The position numbers and the translations under genes were made by a program. Positions 41,992 through 51,200 of a stretch of 64,000 bases of DNA are shown here, one piece after another (positions within the stretch are counted from its first letter, which is position 1; each line of letters opens with the position of its first letter). The DNA is from Burkholderia ambifaria AMMD (GTDB taxonomy: Bacteria > Pseudomonadota > Gammaproteobacteria > Burkholderiales > Burkholderiaceae): assembly GCF_000203915.1 (NCBI RefSeq), contig NC_008390.1:124001-188000 (forward strand). The letters are read 5' to 3'. The notes below the pieces were generated by a model. It saw nothing but the letters and a program-made list of their open reading frames with translations, had not been told where the DNA came from and did not search any database.

Positions 41992-43578
41992 ATGGCAGCC
42001 ATCCCGTCTCTCCCGAGCGCAGGCGATGCCCGCGCGCTGACCGATGCGCAGCAGGCGCTCCTCACGCGCCTGCTTACCTATTCCCCCGACGACCCCCACG
42101 CCGCGCAGCCATACAGCCGCCGCCTAGCCGAAGCGGAAGGCTGGACGCACGCTCACGCACTGGCCGTGATCGACGAGTACAAGCGCTTCGCGTTTCTCGC
42201 GCAGGCCGCCGGACACCCGGTCACACCGTCGGTCGCGGTCGATGCCGCATGGCATTTCCACCTGCAATACACGCTCGAATACTGGGACGTGTTCTGCGCC
42301 CGCGTGCTGCGCGCGCCGCTGCATCACATGCCCGGCACCGGCGCGCCGGACGAAGCCGCCGTGTACGCGCGGCGCTACCAGGACACGCTCGATAGCTATC
42401 GCCGCCTGTTCGGCTGCGAACCGCCCGCGTCGATCTGGCCGCGTCCCGAACCCCGACCGACCGACGCCGGAGCACCGCACACGAATGCAACGAATGCAGC
42501 GCCAAGCACGAACAGGCCGACAGAACCGCCGTCCGCCGCCATTCCGGCAGGCCGCCGTATCTGGCGCGACCGGCTGCCGAAGGCCATCGTGCCGGCCGCC
42601 GCCGCGAGCGTGATCGCGACCGCCGCATCGGCGCGCGATTTCGATGTCCTGAACTACACGGGGCCGCAGTTTCTCGCGTTCTACCTGCCGGTCTGCATCG
42701 TCGCGCTGCTGCTGATCGTGGTGCTGCAGCAGATCGAATACCGCTGCCGGCGCCGACGCGCGCAAGCCTTCTCGTCGGGCCTGACGCCCGAGGAGGCTGC
42801 CTATCTCATGGGCGACGAATCGCGGGCCGTGCAGGTCGCGACGCTGTCGCTCGTCCAGGCGGGCGCGATCGACCTGTCGATGGGCGGGCGGCTGGGCGCG
42901 CGCGCGCGCAGCGTCAATCCGACGCGGGGTGGTGCATATGCAGACGAGTGCGATTGGCTCGCCGCGCGACCGGAGGGCGAGGCCAGCTTCGGCGCGTTCC
43001 GTCAGCGGCTTGCGCGGCGCGTGTCCAATTACGCGAACGCGCTGCGCGGGCGTAGGGGCGGGTGGCTGTGGGAAGCGGGCGAGATGCGGGCCGCCCGAAT
43101 GGCTTCGCGCGCGATCGCGCTGGCCGTGCTCGGCACGGGCGCGGCGAAACTCGCGGTCGGGCTGAGCCGCGGCCGGCCAGTGCTGCTGCTCGTGATCAGC
43201 ATGGCCGTGTTTGCGATCGCGTACCGGATCGTCACGCGACGCCTGACGGGATTCGGCCGCGGCGGCCTGACGGTCGGTGCGAGAACGGCGCTCGCGGAAC
43301 ACCAGCGCGCACGCCGTGACGAGCCCGATTCACCGGACGCGGTGCTATGGGCGACCGCATTGTTCGGCGCGGGCGCGCTGGCCGGCACCGCGTGGGCCGC
43401 GCATTCGATGGCGCTAATGGAGCCGCCGCCGGTGCCGCCCATGGCCGCGCGCGGCGGCGGCTCGTCCGGCTCCACGTCCAGCTCCTCCGACTCGAGCTCG
43501 AATTGCTCGTCGTCGAGTTCATGCAGCTCCAGCTCGTGCAGCTCGAGCAGTTGCGGCGGCTGTTCGTCGAGCAGCTGA
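41992..43578 (+). CDS. TIGR04222-like membrane protein with Ser/Cys-rich tail
   Basis: A 528-residue protein of unknown function. Residues about 20-140 resemble the glycine-rich-domain-like (GRDP/DUF1399) fold: SYRRLAEAEGW-type start and VDAAWHFHLQYTLEYWDVFC. Residues about 205-275 hold a membrane helix (FLAFYLPVCIVALLLIVVLQ) followed by EIEYRCRRRR-like basic sequence and GLTPEEAAYLMGDESRAVQV, the TIGR04222 motif. Two more helices follow (about 395-420 and 460-480). The last 50 residues are almost entirely Ser and Cys with GGSSGSTSSS at the start. Relatives have a Gly/Cys-rich tail; its role is unknown. Chosen ATG 41992 avoids a Pro/Arg-rich upstream extension. No partners nearby. Confidence 0.7.
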   Translation: MAAIPSLPSAGDARALTDAQQALLTRLLTYSPDDPHAAQPYSRRLAEAEGWTHAHALAVIDEYKRFAFLAQAAGHPVTPSVAVDAAWHFHLQYTLEYWDVFCARVLRAPLHHMPGTGAPDEAAVYARRYQDTLDSYRRLFGCEPPASIWPRPEPRPTDAGAPHTNATNAAPSTNRPTEPPSAAIPAGRRIWRDRLPKAIVPAAAASVIATAASARDFDVLNYTGPQFLAFYLPVCIVALLLIVVLQQIEYRCRRRRAQAFSSGLTPEEAAYLMGDESRAVQVATLSLVQAGAIDLSMGGRLGARARSVNPTRGGAYADECDWLAARPEGEASFGAFRQRLARRVSNYANALRGRRGGWLWEAGEMRAARMASRAIALAVLGTGAAKLAVGLSRGRPVLLLVISMAVFAIAYRIVTRRLTGFGRGGLTVGARTALAEHQRARRDEPDSPDAVLWATALFGAGALAGTAWAAHSMALMEPPPVPPMAARGGGSSGSTSSSSDSSSNCSSSSSCSSSSCSSSSCGGCSSSS

Positions 43579-43605
43579 CGCACGAAGCTCCGTGCGCCGC
43601 CGTCG

Positions 43606-46392
43606 TCAATCGATCGCGGCGTCCGCGATCGCCGTTTCCGGCGCGCTGGCACCAGCCTCCATGTCCGCCGCGTCGATGATCGCGACCCAGTCGAACGCGG
43701 GCATCGCGGCCAGCTGGTCGGCGGTGGCCGCGTACTCCTGCGCCGACGTACTCAGATAGCGCAGCCGGTCCGTCCATTCGGGCAACGGTCCGGACGACGT
43801 CGTCAGCACGACACTCAGCAGATCCCGCTCGTCACGCGCCGCGACGATGCGCAGCGCGGCTTGCACGCGCTCGGCGTCGCCGGCGGCGTCGAGGATCAGC
43901 GCACCGGGAATCGGCGCATCCCGCGGCGGCAACCGCACCGCCGTGCCTTCGCCTTCAGCGCACATCCGGTAGATCTCGCGAATCAGCGGCAGGCGCGCCT
44001 GCAGCGCGTCGTGCTTGCGCACGCGTGCCTGCGCGGTACGCGCGATCCGCCGGCGCAGCGCCGGCTGCGTGACCACGCGCTCGAGCGCGTCGTCCCATGC
44101 GTGCGCGGCATCGCCGGCGAGCAATGCGTCGTCGCCGTCGTTCAAGGTAATGCGCAGGGCCGGCCGGTCGCTCGCGACGACAGCGATGCCGGCGGCCGCG
44201 AATTCCTGCCGCTGGATCGCGCTGGCCGCGCCATCGTCGGCATCGGCGAGCGGCATCAGTGCGACGTCCCAGTCGAGCGCGCGCAACTGCTGCGCGTAGG
44301 CGCGGTATCCGTCGGGCGCGGGCCGGAACTCGGCGGCCGGATGATCCGCCCAGCCGGCCGGCACCTGCGCGCCGAGGAACTGCACGGCGATGCGGCCGGC
44401 ATGGCGCTCGCAGAGCGCACGCAGCGCGGCGTCCACCCGCGCGAAGTTGGCCGGCAGCAGCGATGCGCCGGCGACGCCGATCGTCACGCGTGCATCGCCG
44501 CGTGCGGGCACCGGGCGCAGGAACAGGTCGAGATCGACGCTGTCGGGCAGCACGAACACGTTCGGATTCCACGGCCGGTACTGGCGTGCGAGATCCGGCG
44601 TCGGGACGATGATCGCGTGCGCGTTGCCGAGCGTGAACGCGATGCCGGTCCACGTCGAGTCGGCCTGCGTCGTCGGCTGCGCGGCGAGCGGAAGATCGGT
44701 CGCGTAGATCACGGGCTTGTCGAACTCGAAGATCGCGCTGAGCGCCTTCAGCGGCAGCAGGCCCGGCGTGTGGCGATCGAGCAGCACGGCATCGGCCGTG
44801 GCGATCGCCGCGCTGTCGGCCAGGCCGCTGACGAGCGCCCAGTCGTCCTCGAGCCGCGCGAACGGCAGCGCGAAACGGCGCTGCACGGACGCACCGTCGA
44901 CCGGATCGATCGCGTACGCGACGAGGCGCTTCTTCTGCTGCGCGCGCGTCGCGGGCGGTTCGCCGGGTGCTGGAACCGCGGCGGCCGGCCGCCGGCCCTG
45001 TTCGGCGAGTCGCGCGTACAGCGCGCCGCGTCGCGCGGGCTCGGCATCGACGGGCAGCGCGTGTACCGCCGCATTCACGTGACGATACGTGGCGGCGATG
45101 GCGTCCGAGCGCACCACCAGCGCATCGGCGCGGCGGATCGCGTCGCGCATGGCGGCGAGCCGGCGCGCGCTGCCGGCGATGTGCGGATCGTCGAGCGAGA
45201 AGGCATCGAGCGGCCGGTCGAGGTCGCAGACGACCGGCTTGCCGAGCGCGAACATCTGCTCGAGCGCGGCGCCCGACAGCAGGCTCGGCGTCGCGTCGTG
45301 CAGGACGATCACGTCGGCCCGTTGCAGCACGTCGAGGTCGATGCCGTTCGCGCCGACGGGAAAGTCCACGGTCCATTCGCGGGCGGGCAGCGCGAACCGC
45401 GCCGCGATCTGCGCTTGCGCGGCCGGCTCCGCGCACACGACGGCCATGCGCCGCGTCGCGGGCGCGGTCGCTCGCGCGGCGGCCGCACCGTTCGGGCCGC
45501 CGCGCACATCGAGCTCATCGGCGCGCACCTGGGTCTTGTCGACGAACTGCCGCAATTGCCGCCAGAACGTCGTCTCTTCTTCGCGATACACGTCGCGCGC
45601 TTCGTGCACGGTCGCCTTCGCGTGCGCGATTTCATGCGGATCGAGCCCCCACGCGATGCCCTTGCCGCCCATCACCCAGCGTTCCGCGTTCGGCATCGAC
45701 GCGTCGTTCAGGATGCAGACGACCGGGCAGCCGCACAGCAGCGCCTCGAAGGCCGCGGTGGACCACTCGTACAGGTACAGGCATTCGACGCGGCGAAACA
45801 GCTCGGCGAGCTCGTGCGCGGAGCGCGGCGCCACGCGGCCCGAGATCTCGATCGAGTCGGCCGTCGCCGGATGCAGGTTGCCGCCGCGGCGCAGATGCCG
45901 GTTCAGGAACACGGCCGTGCCGCTGCGGGCCGCGTCGTCGACGCCGTCGCAGTGAAAGATGCGCGTATCGACGAGCGGCATTCTCAGCAGGTCGGCGTGC
46001 CATCCATCGGGCACGATCGACGGCCCGAACGCGAACACGAGATCGGTCGGCGCGAGGGCGATCGGCTTCGCGTTGATGCGGCCCGGCTCCGCGAGCAGGT
46101 AGCGCGCGACGCAGCGCGCGTTGAACGGGTTTTCGTCGACGATTTCCGGATAGACGGCGACCGGGCTGCGACCCGCGGCGCCATGCACGTGCGCGACTTC
46201 CGGCGTCAGCAACGGCGTGCGCAAGTCGCGGTGCACGACCGTCGTGTTGACATAGGCCTCGCAGCCGAGCAGGTTCAGCGCGTGGCACAGGTAGTGCATC
46301 GCGCGCACGCCGCCGGAGGTCTGCAGGTACGGCGGCGCGAAGACGTAGTACGGATGGCCGAGCGACGCGAAGATGCGGGGTGAGTCGTTCAT
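43606..46392 (-). CDS. Large multidomain glycosyltransferase (GT4-like C-terminus)
   Basis: A 928-residue cytosolic protein, last gene of a six-gene minus-strand cluster. Residues about 1-330 form a glycosyltransferase-like lobe (FASLGHPYYVFAPPYLQTSGG with LFRRVECLYLYEWSTAAFEALLCGCP, a GT-B donor-site pattern). About 370-560 is a second Rossmann-like part (ADVIVLHDATPSLLSGAALE, FALGKPVVCDLDRPLDAF). About 560-850 is a GT4-like domain (VTIGVAGASLLPANFARVDA, WDVALMPLADADDGAASAIQ, ASDRPALRITLNDGDDALL). The tail (850-928) is unassigned. It may therefore transfer more than one sugar. It overlaps the aminotransferase gene by ATGA. A role in the flagellin glycan is inferred from position. Confidence 0.8.
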   Translation of the reverse strand: MNDSPRIFASLGHPYYVFAPPYLQTSGGVRAMHYLCHALNLLGCEAYVNTTVVHRDLRTPLLTPEVAHVHGAAGRSPVAVYPEIVDENPFNARCVARYLLAEPGRINAKPIALAPTDLVFAFGPSIVPDGWHADLLRMPLVDTRIFHCDGVDDAARSGTAVFLNRHLRRGGNLHPATADSIEISGRVAPRSAHELAELFRRVECLYLYEWSTAAFEALLCGCPVVCILNDASMPNAERWVMGGKGIAWGLDPHEIAHAKATVHEARDVYREEETTFWRQLRQFVDKTQVRADELDVRGGPNGAAAARATAPATRRMAVVCAEPAAQAQIAARFALPAREWTVDFPVGANGIDLDVLQRADVIVLHDATPSLLSGAALEQMFALGKPVVCDLDRPLDAFSLDDPHIAGSARRLAAMRDAIRRADALVVRSDAIAATYRHVNAAVHALPVDAEPARRGALYARLAEQGRRPAAAVPAPGEPPATRAQQKKRLVAYAIDPVDGASVQRRFALPFARLEDDWALVSGLADSAAIATADAVLLDRHTPGLLPLKALSAIFEFDKPVIYATDLPLAAQPTTQADSTWTGIAFTLGNAHAIIVPTPDLARQYRPWNPNVFVLPDSVDLDLFLRPVPARGDARVTIGVAGASLLPANFARVDAALRALCERHAGRIAVQFLGAQVPAGWADHPAAEFRPAPDGYRAYAQQLRALDWDVALMPLADADDGAASAIQRQEFAAAGIAVVASDRPALRITLNDGDDALLAGDAAHAWDDALERVVTQPALRRRIARTAQARVRKHDALQARLPLIREIYRMCAEGEGTAVRLPPRDAPIPGALILDAAGDAERVQAALRIVAARDERDLLSVVLTTSSGPLPEWTDRLRYLSTSAQEYAATADQLAAMPAFDWVAIIDAADMEAGASAPETAIADAAID

Positions 46393-47597
46393 GAAAGGGA
46401 GGGCTCGAGGTGCGGCGAAGCAGGACGGACGGCCGGTCGCGCGCCGCTGCGGTAGAAGTCGGATACCACCTGAAGGACACGGTCTTGCTCGGCGTCGCTC
46501 ATCGCGTGGTACAGCGGCAGGCGCACGAGCCGGTCGGCGACGTCGTCGGTCACCTGCATGCCGGAGCCGCAGCGGCCGTAGTGGCGGCCCGCCGGCGAAC
46601 TGTGCAGCGGCACGTAATGGAACACGGCGAACACGCCCGCGGCGCGGATCCGCTCGAGCAGCGCGGTGCGCTCGCCGAGGTCGCGCGCGAGGAAATAGAA
46701 CAGATGGCCGTTGCCAGCTTCGCTCAGCGGCGTCGCGGGCAGCGTGAGGTGGCCGGCGTCGTGCAGCGGCCGCAGCGCATCCTCGTAGCGCTTCACGGTC
46801 GCGCGCCGCTGCGCGGTGATCACGTCCGCGTGCTCGAACTGCGCGTACAGGAACGCGGCGATCAATTCGCCGGGAAGATAGGACGAACCGAGGTCGACCC
46901 ACGTGTACTTGTCGACCTGGCCGCGAAAGAACTGGCTGCGGTTGGTGCCTTTCTCGCGGATGATCTCCGCGCGCTCGACGAGCCGCGCGTCGTTGACGAG
47001 CAGCGCCCCGCCTTCGCCGGCGATCACGTTCTTGGTCTCGTGGAAGCTCAGGCACGCGAGGTGGCCGAGGCTGCCGAGCGGCTTGCCCTTCCAGGTCGAC
47101 TGGATCGCCTGCGCGGCGTCCTCGACGACCCACAGCCGGTAGTCGTCGGCGAGGTGCGCGATCGTGTCCATGTCGCACGACACGCCCGCATAGTGGACCG
47201 GGACGATCGCGCGTGTGCGCTCGGTGATCGCGGCGGCAACGAGTTTTTCGTCGAGATTCAGCGTATCGGCACGGATGTCGACGAACACGGGCGTCGCGCC
47301 GCGCAGCGCGAACGCATTGGCGGTCGACACGAACGTATAGGACGGCATGATGACTTCGTCGCCCGGGCCGACGTCGGTGAGGATCGCCGCCATCTCGAGC
47401 GCGGCCGTGCACGAGTGCGTGAGCAGCGCGCGATGGCACCCGATGCGCGTTTCCAGCCACTGGTGGCACAGCTTCGTGAATGCCTGGTCGCCGGCGAGTC
47501 CGCCCTGTTCGACCGCCTTCGCGATGTAGTAGAGCTCCTTGCCGACAATGAACGGACGGCCGAACGGAATGCGGTCGAGATTGGGAGGAGCGAACAT
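46389..47597 (-). CDS. WecE/RffA-like dTDP-4-amino-4,6-dideoxy-sugar aminotransferase
   Basis: A 402-residue PLP aminotransferase of the DegT/DnrJ/EryC1/StrS family, strongly similar in motif to E. coli WecE, which makes dTDP-4-amino-4,6-dideoxygalactose from the 4-keto sugar. It has PFGRPFIVGKELYYIAKAVE, GDEVIMPSYTFVSTANAFAL, VPVHYAGVSCDMDTIAHLAD and VVEDAAQAIQSTWKGKPLGS. The PLP lysine is K189 in SFHETKNVIAGEGGALLVND, and EKGTNRSQFFRGQVDKYTWV is nearly the WecE signature. No dTDP-glucose synthase or dehydratase (rmlA/B) lies in the window; these must come from elsewhere. Its product is probably N-acylated, but no acyltransferase is evident here. Confidence 0.9.
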   Translation of the reverse strand: MFAPPNLDRIPFGRPFIVGKELYYIAKAVEQGGLAGDQAFTKLCHQWLETRIGCHRALLTHSCTAALEMAAILTDVGPGDEVIMPSYTFVSTANAFALRGATPVFVDIRADTLNLDEKLVAAAITERTRAIVPVHYAGVSCDMDTIAHLADDYRLWVVEDAAQAIQSTWKGKPLGSLGHLACLSFHETKNVIAGEGGALLVNDARLVERAEIIREKGTNRSQFFRGQVDKYTWVDLGSSYLPGELIAAFLYAQFEHADVITAQRRATVKRYEDALRPLHDAGHLTLPATPLSEAGNGHLFYFLARDLGERTALLERIRAAGVFAVFHYVPLHSSPAGRHYGRCGSGMQVTDDVADRLVRLPLYHAMSDAEQDRVLQVVSDFYRSGARPAVRPASPHLEPSLS

Positions 47598-47658
47598 GAC
47601 GGAAACTCCGCGAAGGCGTGAAGAGGGGCAACGGGGCCGGCGGCTTGCGCGTGCGCGC

Positions 47659-48309
47659 TCAGCCATCCTTCCGGACGAGGATCGTGAATTCGTACAGCCC
47701 GTAGTCGTGCAGCAGCGCGACGTGGCGCGAGTAGCGGCGTTTGCAGCGATCGAACAGCGCGCACGGATCGGCGTAGTACAGCCGCTCGGGACGCATGTGC
47801 GGCGGATCGGAATACGACGTCAGGCAGTTGAACGCGAAGCCGAGACGGCTCGTCGCGTGCAGCGTGTCGAGCGTTGCGTGGATATAGTCGAGCCACGCGT
47901 CGTCGCCGTGGCCGCGATGCACGTTGAAGATGCCCGACGCGATGCCGTAGTCGGCGACCGACGACGGCGTGTCGCCGACGTGGAACGCGACGTCGGCGCG
48001 ATCGCGATAGCGCTGCCGGGCCGCATCGATCATCTCCGGCGACACGTCGTTGCCCGCATACGCATGGCTGCGCCCGGCCGCGTGCTCGTCGAGAAAATCC
48101 ACCAGCGCGCCGTAGCCGCATCCGAGGTCGTTGACCGAGAAGCCGTCGGCGGCGGGCGCGACGATCTTCGTCAGTTGTGCGAACCGCAGCCGCTGGCCGT
48201 CCTCGCCGTTCCAGTCCACGCCGCGTGCGGTCTGGCCGTGCTCGGCCAGGCGCGCGCCGTAATAGGCGGCGACGTCTGCCAGCAGGCCCGAGTGTCGGGA
48301 ATCGTGCAT
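47659..48309 (-). CDS. Class I SAM-dependent methyltransferase
   Basis: A 216-residue Rossmann methyltransferase. SAM motif I is SVNDLGCGYGALVDFLDEHA, motif II the acidic YAGNDVSPEMIDAARQRYRD, motif III around VAFHVGDTPSSVADYGIASG and FNVHRGHGDD. The C-terminal half has no clear substrate lid. The gene is 61 bp upstream of the aminotransferase gene and 10 bp after wbqC, in one transcript. Its substrate is probably the sugar or its acyl group, inferred only from position. Confidence 0.86.
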   Translation of the reverse strand: MHDSRHSGLLADVAAYYGARLAEHGQTARGVDWNGEDGQRLRFAQLTKIVAPAADGFSVNDLGCGYGALVDFLDEHAAGRSHAYAGNDVSPEMIDAARQRYRDRADVAFHVGDTPSSVADYGIASGIFNVHRGHGDDAWLDYIHATLDTLHATSRLGFAFNCLTSYSDPPHMRPERLYYADPCALFDRCKRRYSRHVALLHDYGLYEFTILVRKDG

Positions 48310-48319
48310 CGCGTAATCC

Positions 48320-49027
48320 TCAGTGTCGGCCGGTCACGACATGCCGGTGCGCATCCGGCCCGCAATGAAACAGCACGTCGAGCACCGTCACGCCGTGGAC
48401 GAACTCGCCCCACAGCTGCGCGTACGGCGGATAGGCCGGATAGTCGAACCAGCGCACCGCGACCTGCGCGGCGGCGAACCGGCTTTCGTCGAGATAGTCG
48501 CGTGCGGCGGGGCCGGACAGGTATTCGGTCGCGCCGGCCTGCAGGCACAGGTTCAGCAGCTTGTCGGTGCGATCGCCTTCCAGCGTGTAGTCGGACGACG
48601 ACGACATGCGCGTGGCGATGCCGAGCTGCCGGTTGACCCAGGTCAGCATCGCGAGATTCAGCGCGCTCAACGTGTCGTGCGGGCCGTGCAGGTAGAGCGC
48701 TTCGAGCTCCGGCGCGTAGCGCGCGAAATGCGGCGCGCGCGCGTAGTTCTGGCGCAGCCGCGTCCAGTGCTGTTCGGCCCACTCCGTGCCGTCGATCTCG
48801 GTTTCGCGAATGCTCTGGTGATAGCGCCCCTTCACCCGGACCGGCACGGTCAGCCACTGCACGCCTTGCGGCGTCTTGATCTGGTTGCGGTTGCGCCAGT
48901 CGCGCCGCGTGTACTGCGCGTCGTCGTACAGGATGAACTCGTCGGTCGCGGCGATCAGGTCGAAGTAGCCCTTCCACGGGATGTAGTTCGACTGGACGAT
49001 CGCGATGCGTTTCGGCTGCGCAGTCAT
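48320..49027 (-). CDS. WbqC family protein
   Basis: A 235-residue member of the WbqC family, found in many O-antigen and flagellar-glycan clusters. The N-terminus RIAIVQSNYIPWKGYFDLIA and IKTPQGVQWLTVPVRVKG are family signatures, as are AELEALYLHGPHDTLSALNL-like (APELEALYLHGPHDTLSALN) and the end SGPAARDYLDESRFAAAQVAV. The family may be N-acyl or aminoacyl-transfer-like, but function is not settled. It is 5 bp after the FAD oxidoreductase gene, so cotranscribed. In this cluster, a candidate for modifying the aminosugar made by the WecE-like enzyme. Confidence 0.85.
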   Translation of the reverse strand: MTAQPKRIAIVQSNYIPWKGYFDLIAATDEFILYDDAQYTRRDWRNRNQIKTPQGVQWLTVPVRVKGRYHQSIRETEIDGTEWAEQHWTRLRQNYARAPHFARYAPELEALYLHGPHDTLSALNLAMLTWVNRQLGIATRMSSSSDYTLEGDRTDKLLNLCLQAGATEYLSGPAARDYLDESRFAAAQVAVRWFDYPAYPPYAQLWGEFVHGVTVLDVLFHCGPDAHRHVVTGRH

Positions 49028-49032
49028 GTCGT

Positions 49033-50418
49033 TCAGACCGGAATGTGACCGTACCGGTACATGTCGACGAGCTCGGGCGGAATCCCCCAGTCGGTCGCGC
49101 CGAGCCGGTCGTGCAGCGCTTCGAGATCCGCGCGGATCGCGCGTTCGAGCTGCTCGACCATGCGGTTGCGCGCGGGCACGAAGTCGTGCTGGTACGCGGC
49201 GTTGATCTGGTGGCGGACCGTCTTCGCGATCGCCGCGTCGCGCGACAGGTTGCGGATCAGCGGCCGCTCCGGTGCCAGCTGCGCATAGCGCGGATCGATC
49301 GGCAGCCCGCGCATCGCGGCGACGAGGTCGCGGCACAGCACCGGCGACAGGTGGAAACCGTCGCGCTTGGTGCCGCCGAGAATCCACAGGTCGCGCACGC
49401 TGGTTTCGCCGATCAGCGGATACAGGTCGGACGTCGTCGGCCGCCAGCCGACGTTCACGTTGACGAGATTCGCACGCGAGAACCGCGAGTTGATCTGGTC
49501 CATCGCGGATTTGAGCAGCGTGTACGCGCTGCCGGCGTGCCCGTGCTCGTGCGGCACCGGGCTGATGTAGTTGCTGGCGCCGACGAGCGTGCGGTCCGGC
49601 CCGTACGGCGCCGAATAGACGCCGCACGCGAGGCCGCGGTTGGTCGTGCGCACGCAGTGCGTATGCACGTTCTCGTTGCTCTGCAGTTCGATCGACATGC
49701 CGATCCCGTAGAACAGCCGTTGCACCGGCAGCTCGGGCAGGCTCGCCTGCAGCACGCGCGTCAGGTTCGCGCCGTTGCAGAGCACGAACCGGTCGGCGTC
49801 GAGCGTCGTGCCGTCGCTCAGGCGGGCACCGGCGACGCGCCCGCCCGCGACGTCGATGCGTTCGACTTCGGCCGACACGAACGTGACGTTGCCGGCCGCG
49901 GCCACGCTGGCCTGGAGCGCATCGAGAAACTGTTTCGGGTTCGCCCAGCCTTCGCGCTTCAGATACACCGCGTTCAGCGCGCGGAACTGCGGCAGCGGCT
50001 GGTAGTTCGGGATGCCGGCCGGATCGACCGCCTCGCACGGTTCCTCGAACTCGCGGCAAAAGCGCCGCAGCGCCGCGAAATTCTCGTCGTCGAGCGCGTC
50101 GGTCGCCGCGTTGTTCAGCACGTAGGTGCCGAAGCCGTGCGCGACCGCGCGATCCGGCGTGCAGATCTCCGCAAATACGTCGGGCCACGCGGCAGTCGCC
50201 GCGCGGCTCAGTTCGAACTTGAAGCGGTCGATCGGCGTGCCGAGCGAATCGCCTTCCAGTTCGGTGAACGAGTTGAGCATCGCGGCGGCCGCGCGGGTCG
50301 CCGAGCCGGGGCGCTGCGCCGGGCCGACGACGACGAGCTCGATGCCCGGCTCCGCGCGTTGCCAGGCACGGGCCGTCATCAGCCCGAGGATGCCGTTGCC
50401 GAGGATCGCGATCTTCAT
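49033..50418 (-). CDS. FAD-dependent oxidoreductase of the D-amino-acid oxidase family
   Basis: A 461-residue flavoprotein of the DAO/glycine oxidase family. The N-terminal dinucleotide motif is IAILGNGILGLMTARAWQRA (GxGxxG). RLSDGTTLDADRFVLCNGAN is the second conserved FAD segment, VGWRPTTSDLYPLIGETSVRD and WILGGTKRDGFHLSPVLCRD the third, typical of DadA/ThiO-like folds. A C-terminal extension of about 80 residues is not assigned. It overlaps the TylF-like gene by ATGA at its start. In a sugar cluster it may oxidise an amino-acid-derived or amino-sugar donor; the substrate is unknown. Confidence 0.85.
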   Translation of the reverse strand: MKIAILGNGILGLMTARAWQRAEPGIELVVVGPAQRPGSATRAAAAMLNSFTELEGDSLGTPIDRFKFELSRAATAAWPDVFAEICTPDRAVAHGFGTYVLNNAATDALDDENFAALRRFCREFEEPCEAVDPAGIPNYQPLPQFRALNAVYLKREGWANPKQFLDALQASVAAAGNVTFVSAEVERIDVAGGRVAGARLSDGTTLDADRFVLCNGANLTRVLQASLPELPVQRLFYGIGMSIELQSNENVHTHCVRTTNRGLACGVYSAPYGPDRTLVGASNYISPVPHEHGHAGSAYTLLKSAMDQINSRFSRANLVNVNVGWRPTTSDLYPLIGETSVRDLWILGGTKRDGFHLSPVLCRDLVAAMRGLPIDPRYAQLAPERPLIRNLSRDAAIAKTVRHQINAAYQHDFVPARNRMVEQLERAIRADLEALHDRLGATDWGIPPELVDMYRYGHIPV

Positions 50419-51200
50419 GGGCGCACCCCGCCGCCTTCAGGGAAGCTCAGGTAGCAGAGCGACGGATACGACTTCGCCTTGTGGATCCGGTGCGGATGCT
50501 TGCCGAGCAGCTCGCGCACGTAGTGGATCCCTTCGGCCGGCGTCTGGCCGCCGCGCGTGAGTTGCCAGAACGCGACCACGCCGCCCGGCACGAGGCGCTT
50601 CATCACCGTCTCGAACGCCTGCCGGGTCGGGCCCGGCACGTTCAGGTCGAACCACGCGAGCGCGACCGGCTCGCCCGGATGCGCTTCCTCGTAGGCGGCC
50701 AGCGTGTCGCGGCAATCGCCTTCCCACACGTGGTGCTTGCCGTTCACGTGGCCCATCGCGTTGTTGCGCTCGTGCAGCGACAGCAGGTTGCGCAGCAGGT
50801 CCGCATAGTCGCCGGCGAGCGAGTACGTGCCGTCGGAGAACAGCTTGCGGTCGCGCGAATCGCCGTCGGAGAAGCCCGCGTAGCCGGTGAACGTATCGAA
50901 CGCGTGAATCCGGCGCTGGAAGTTCAGCGGCTCGAGGATCGCACGGAAGTTTTCGCACAGCACGGCGGTCTGGCCGCGCCAGGTGCCGAGATCGAGGATC
51001 GAACCCGGCAGCGGCACGATCTGCTCGTAGACCTCGAACGTCGCGAGGATCCGCGCGAGCAGCGAGCCGCGCACGAACAGGCCGAGCGAGCGTTCGAACT
51101 CCTCTTGCGTCGCCGGATAGGTCTGCATCAGGTCGAACAGTTCGCGTCGTGCGGCGAGCTGGTCGTCGTTCGAGTTGGAGATGATTGAGGACTCGTGCAT
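50415..51200 (-). CDS. TylF/MycF-like O-methyltransferase
   Basis: A 261-residue SAM methyltransferase of the TylF/macrocin O-methyltransferase type, which methylate sugar hydroxyls. SAM motif I is LPGSILDLGTWRGQTAVLCE, followed by RRIHAFDTFTGYAGFSDGDS, a TylF-style acidic loop with metal-binding residues, and ALAWFDLNVPGPTRQAFETV. This is the first gene of the minus-strand operon; the next gene starts inside its end (ATGA). Of two in-frame ATGs I chose 51200, because GGAG lies 8 bases ahead, too close to the ATG at 51206. A methylated sugar product is inferred. Confidence 0.85.
   Translation of the reverse strand: MHESSIISNSNDDQLAARRELFDLMQTYPATQEEFERSLGLFVRGSLLARILATFEVYEQIVPLPGSILDLGTWRGQTAVLCENFRAILEPLNFQRRIHAFDTFTGYAGFSDGDSRDRKLFSDGTYSLAGDYADLLRNLLSLHERNNAMGHVNGKHHVWEGDCRDTLAAYEEAHPGEPVALAWFDLNVPGPTRQAFETVMKRLVPGGVVAFWQLTRGGQTPAEGIHYVRELLGKHPHRIHKAKSYPSLCYLSFPEGGGVRP

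Noticed and set aside
43606..47631. A single 1341-codon protein reaching through the aminotransferase gene
   Set aside because: Sequence before 46392 in this frame is a shadow of the WecE-like gene in another frame.
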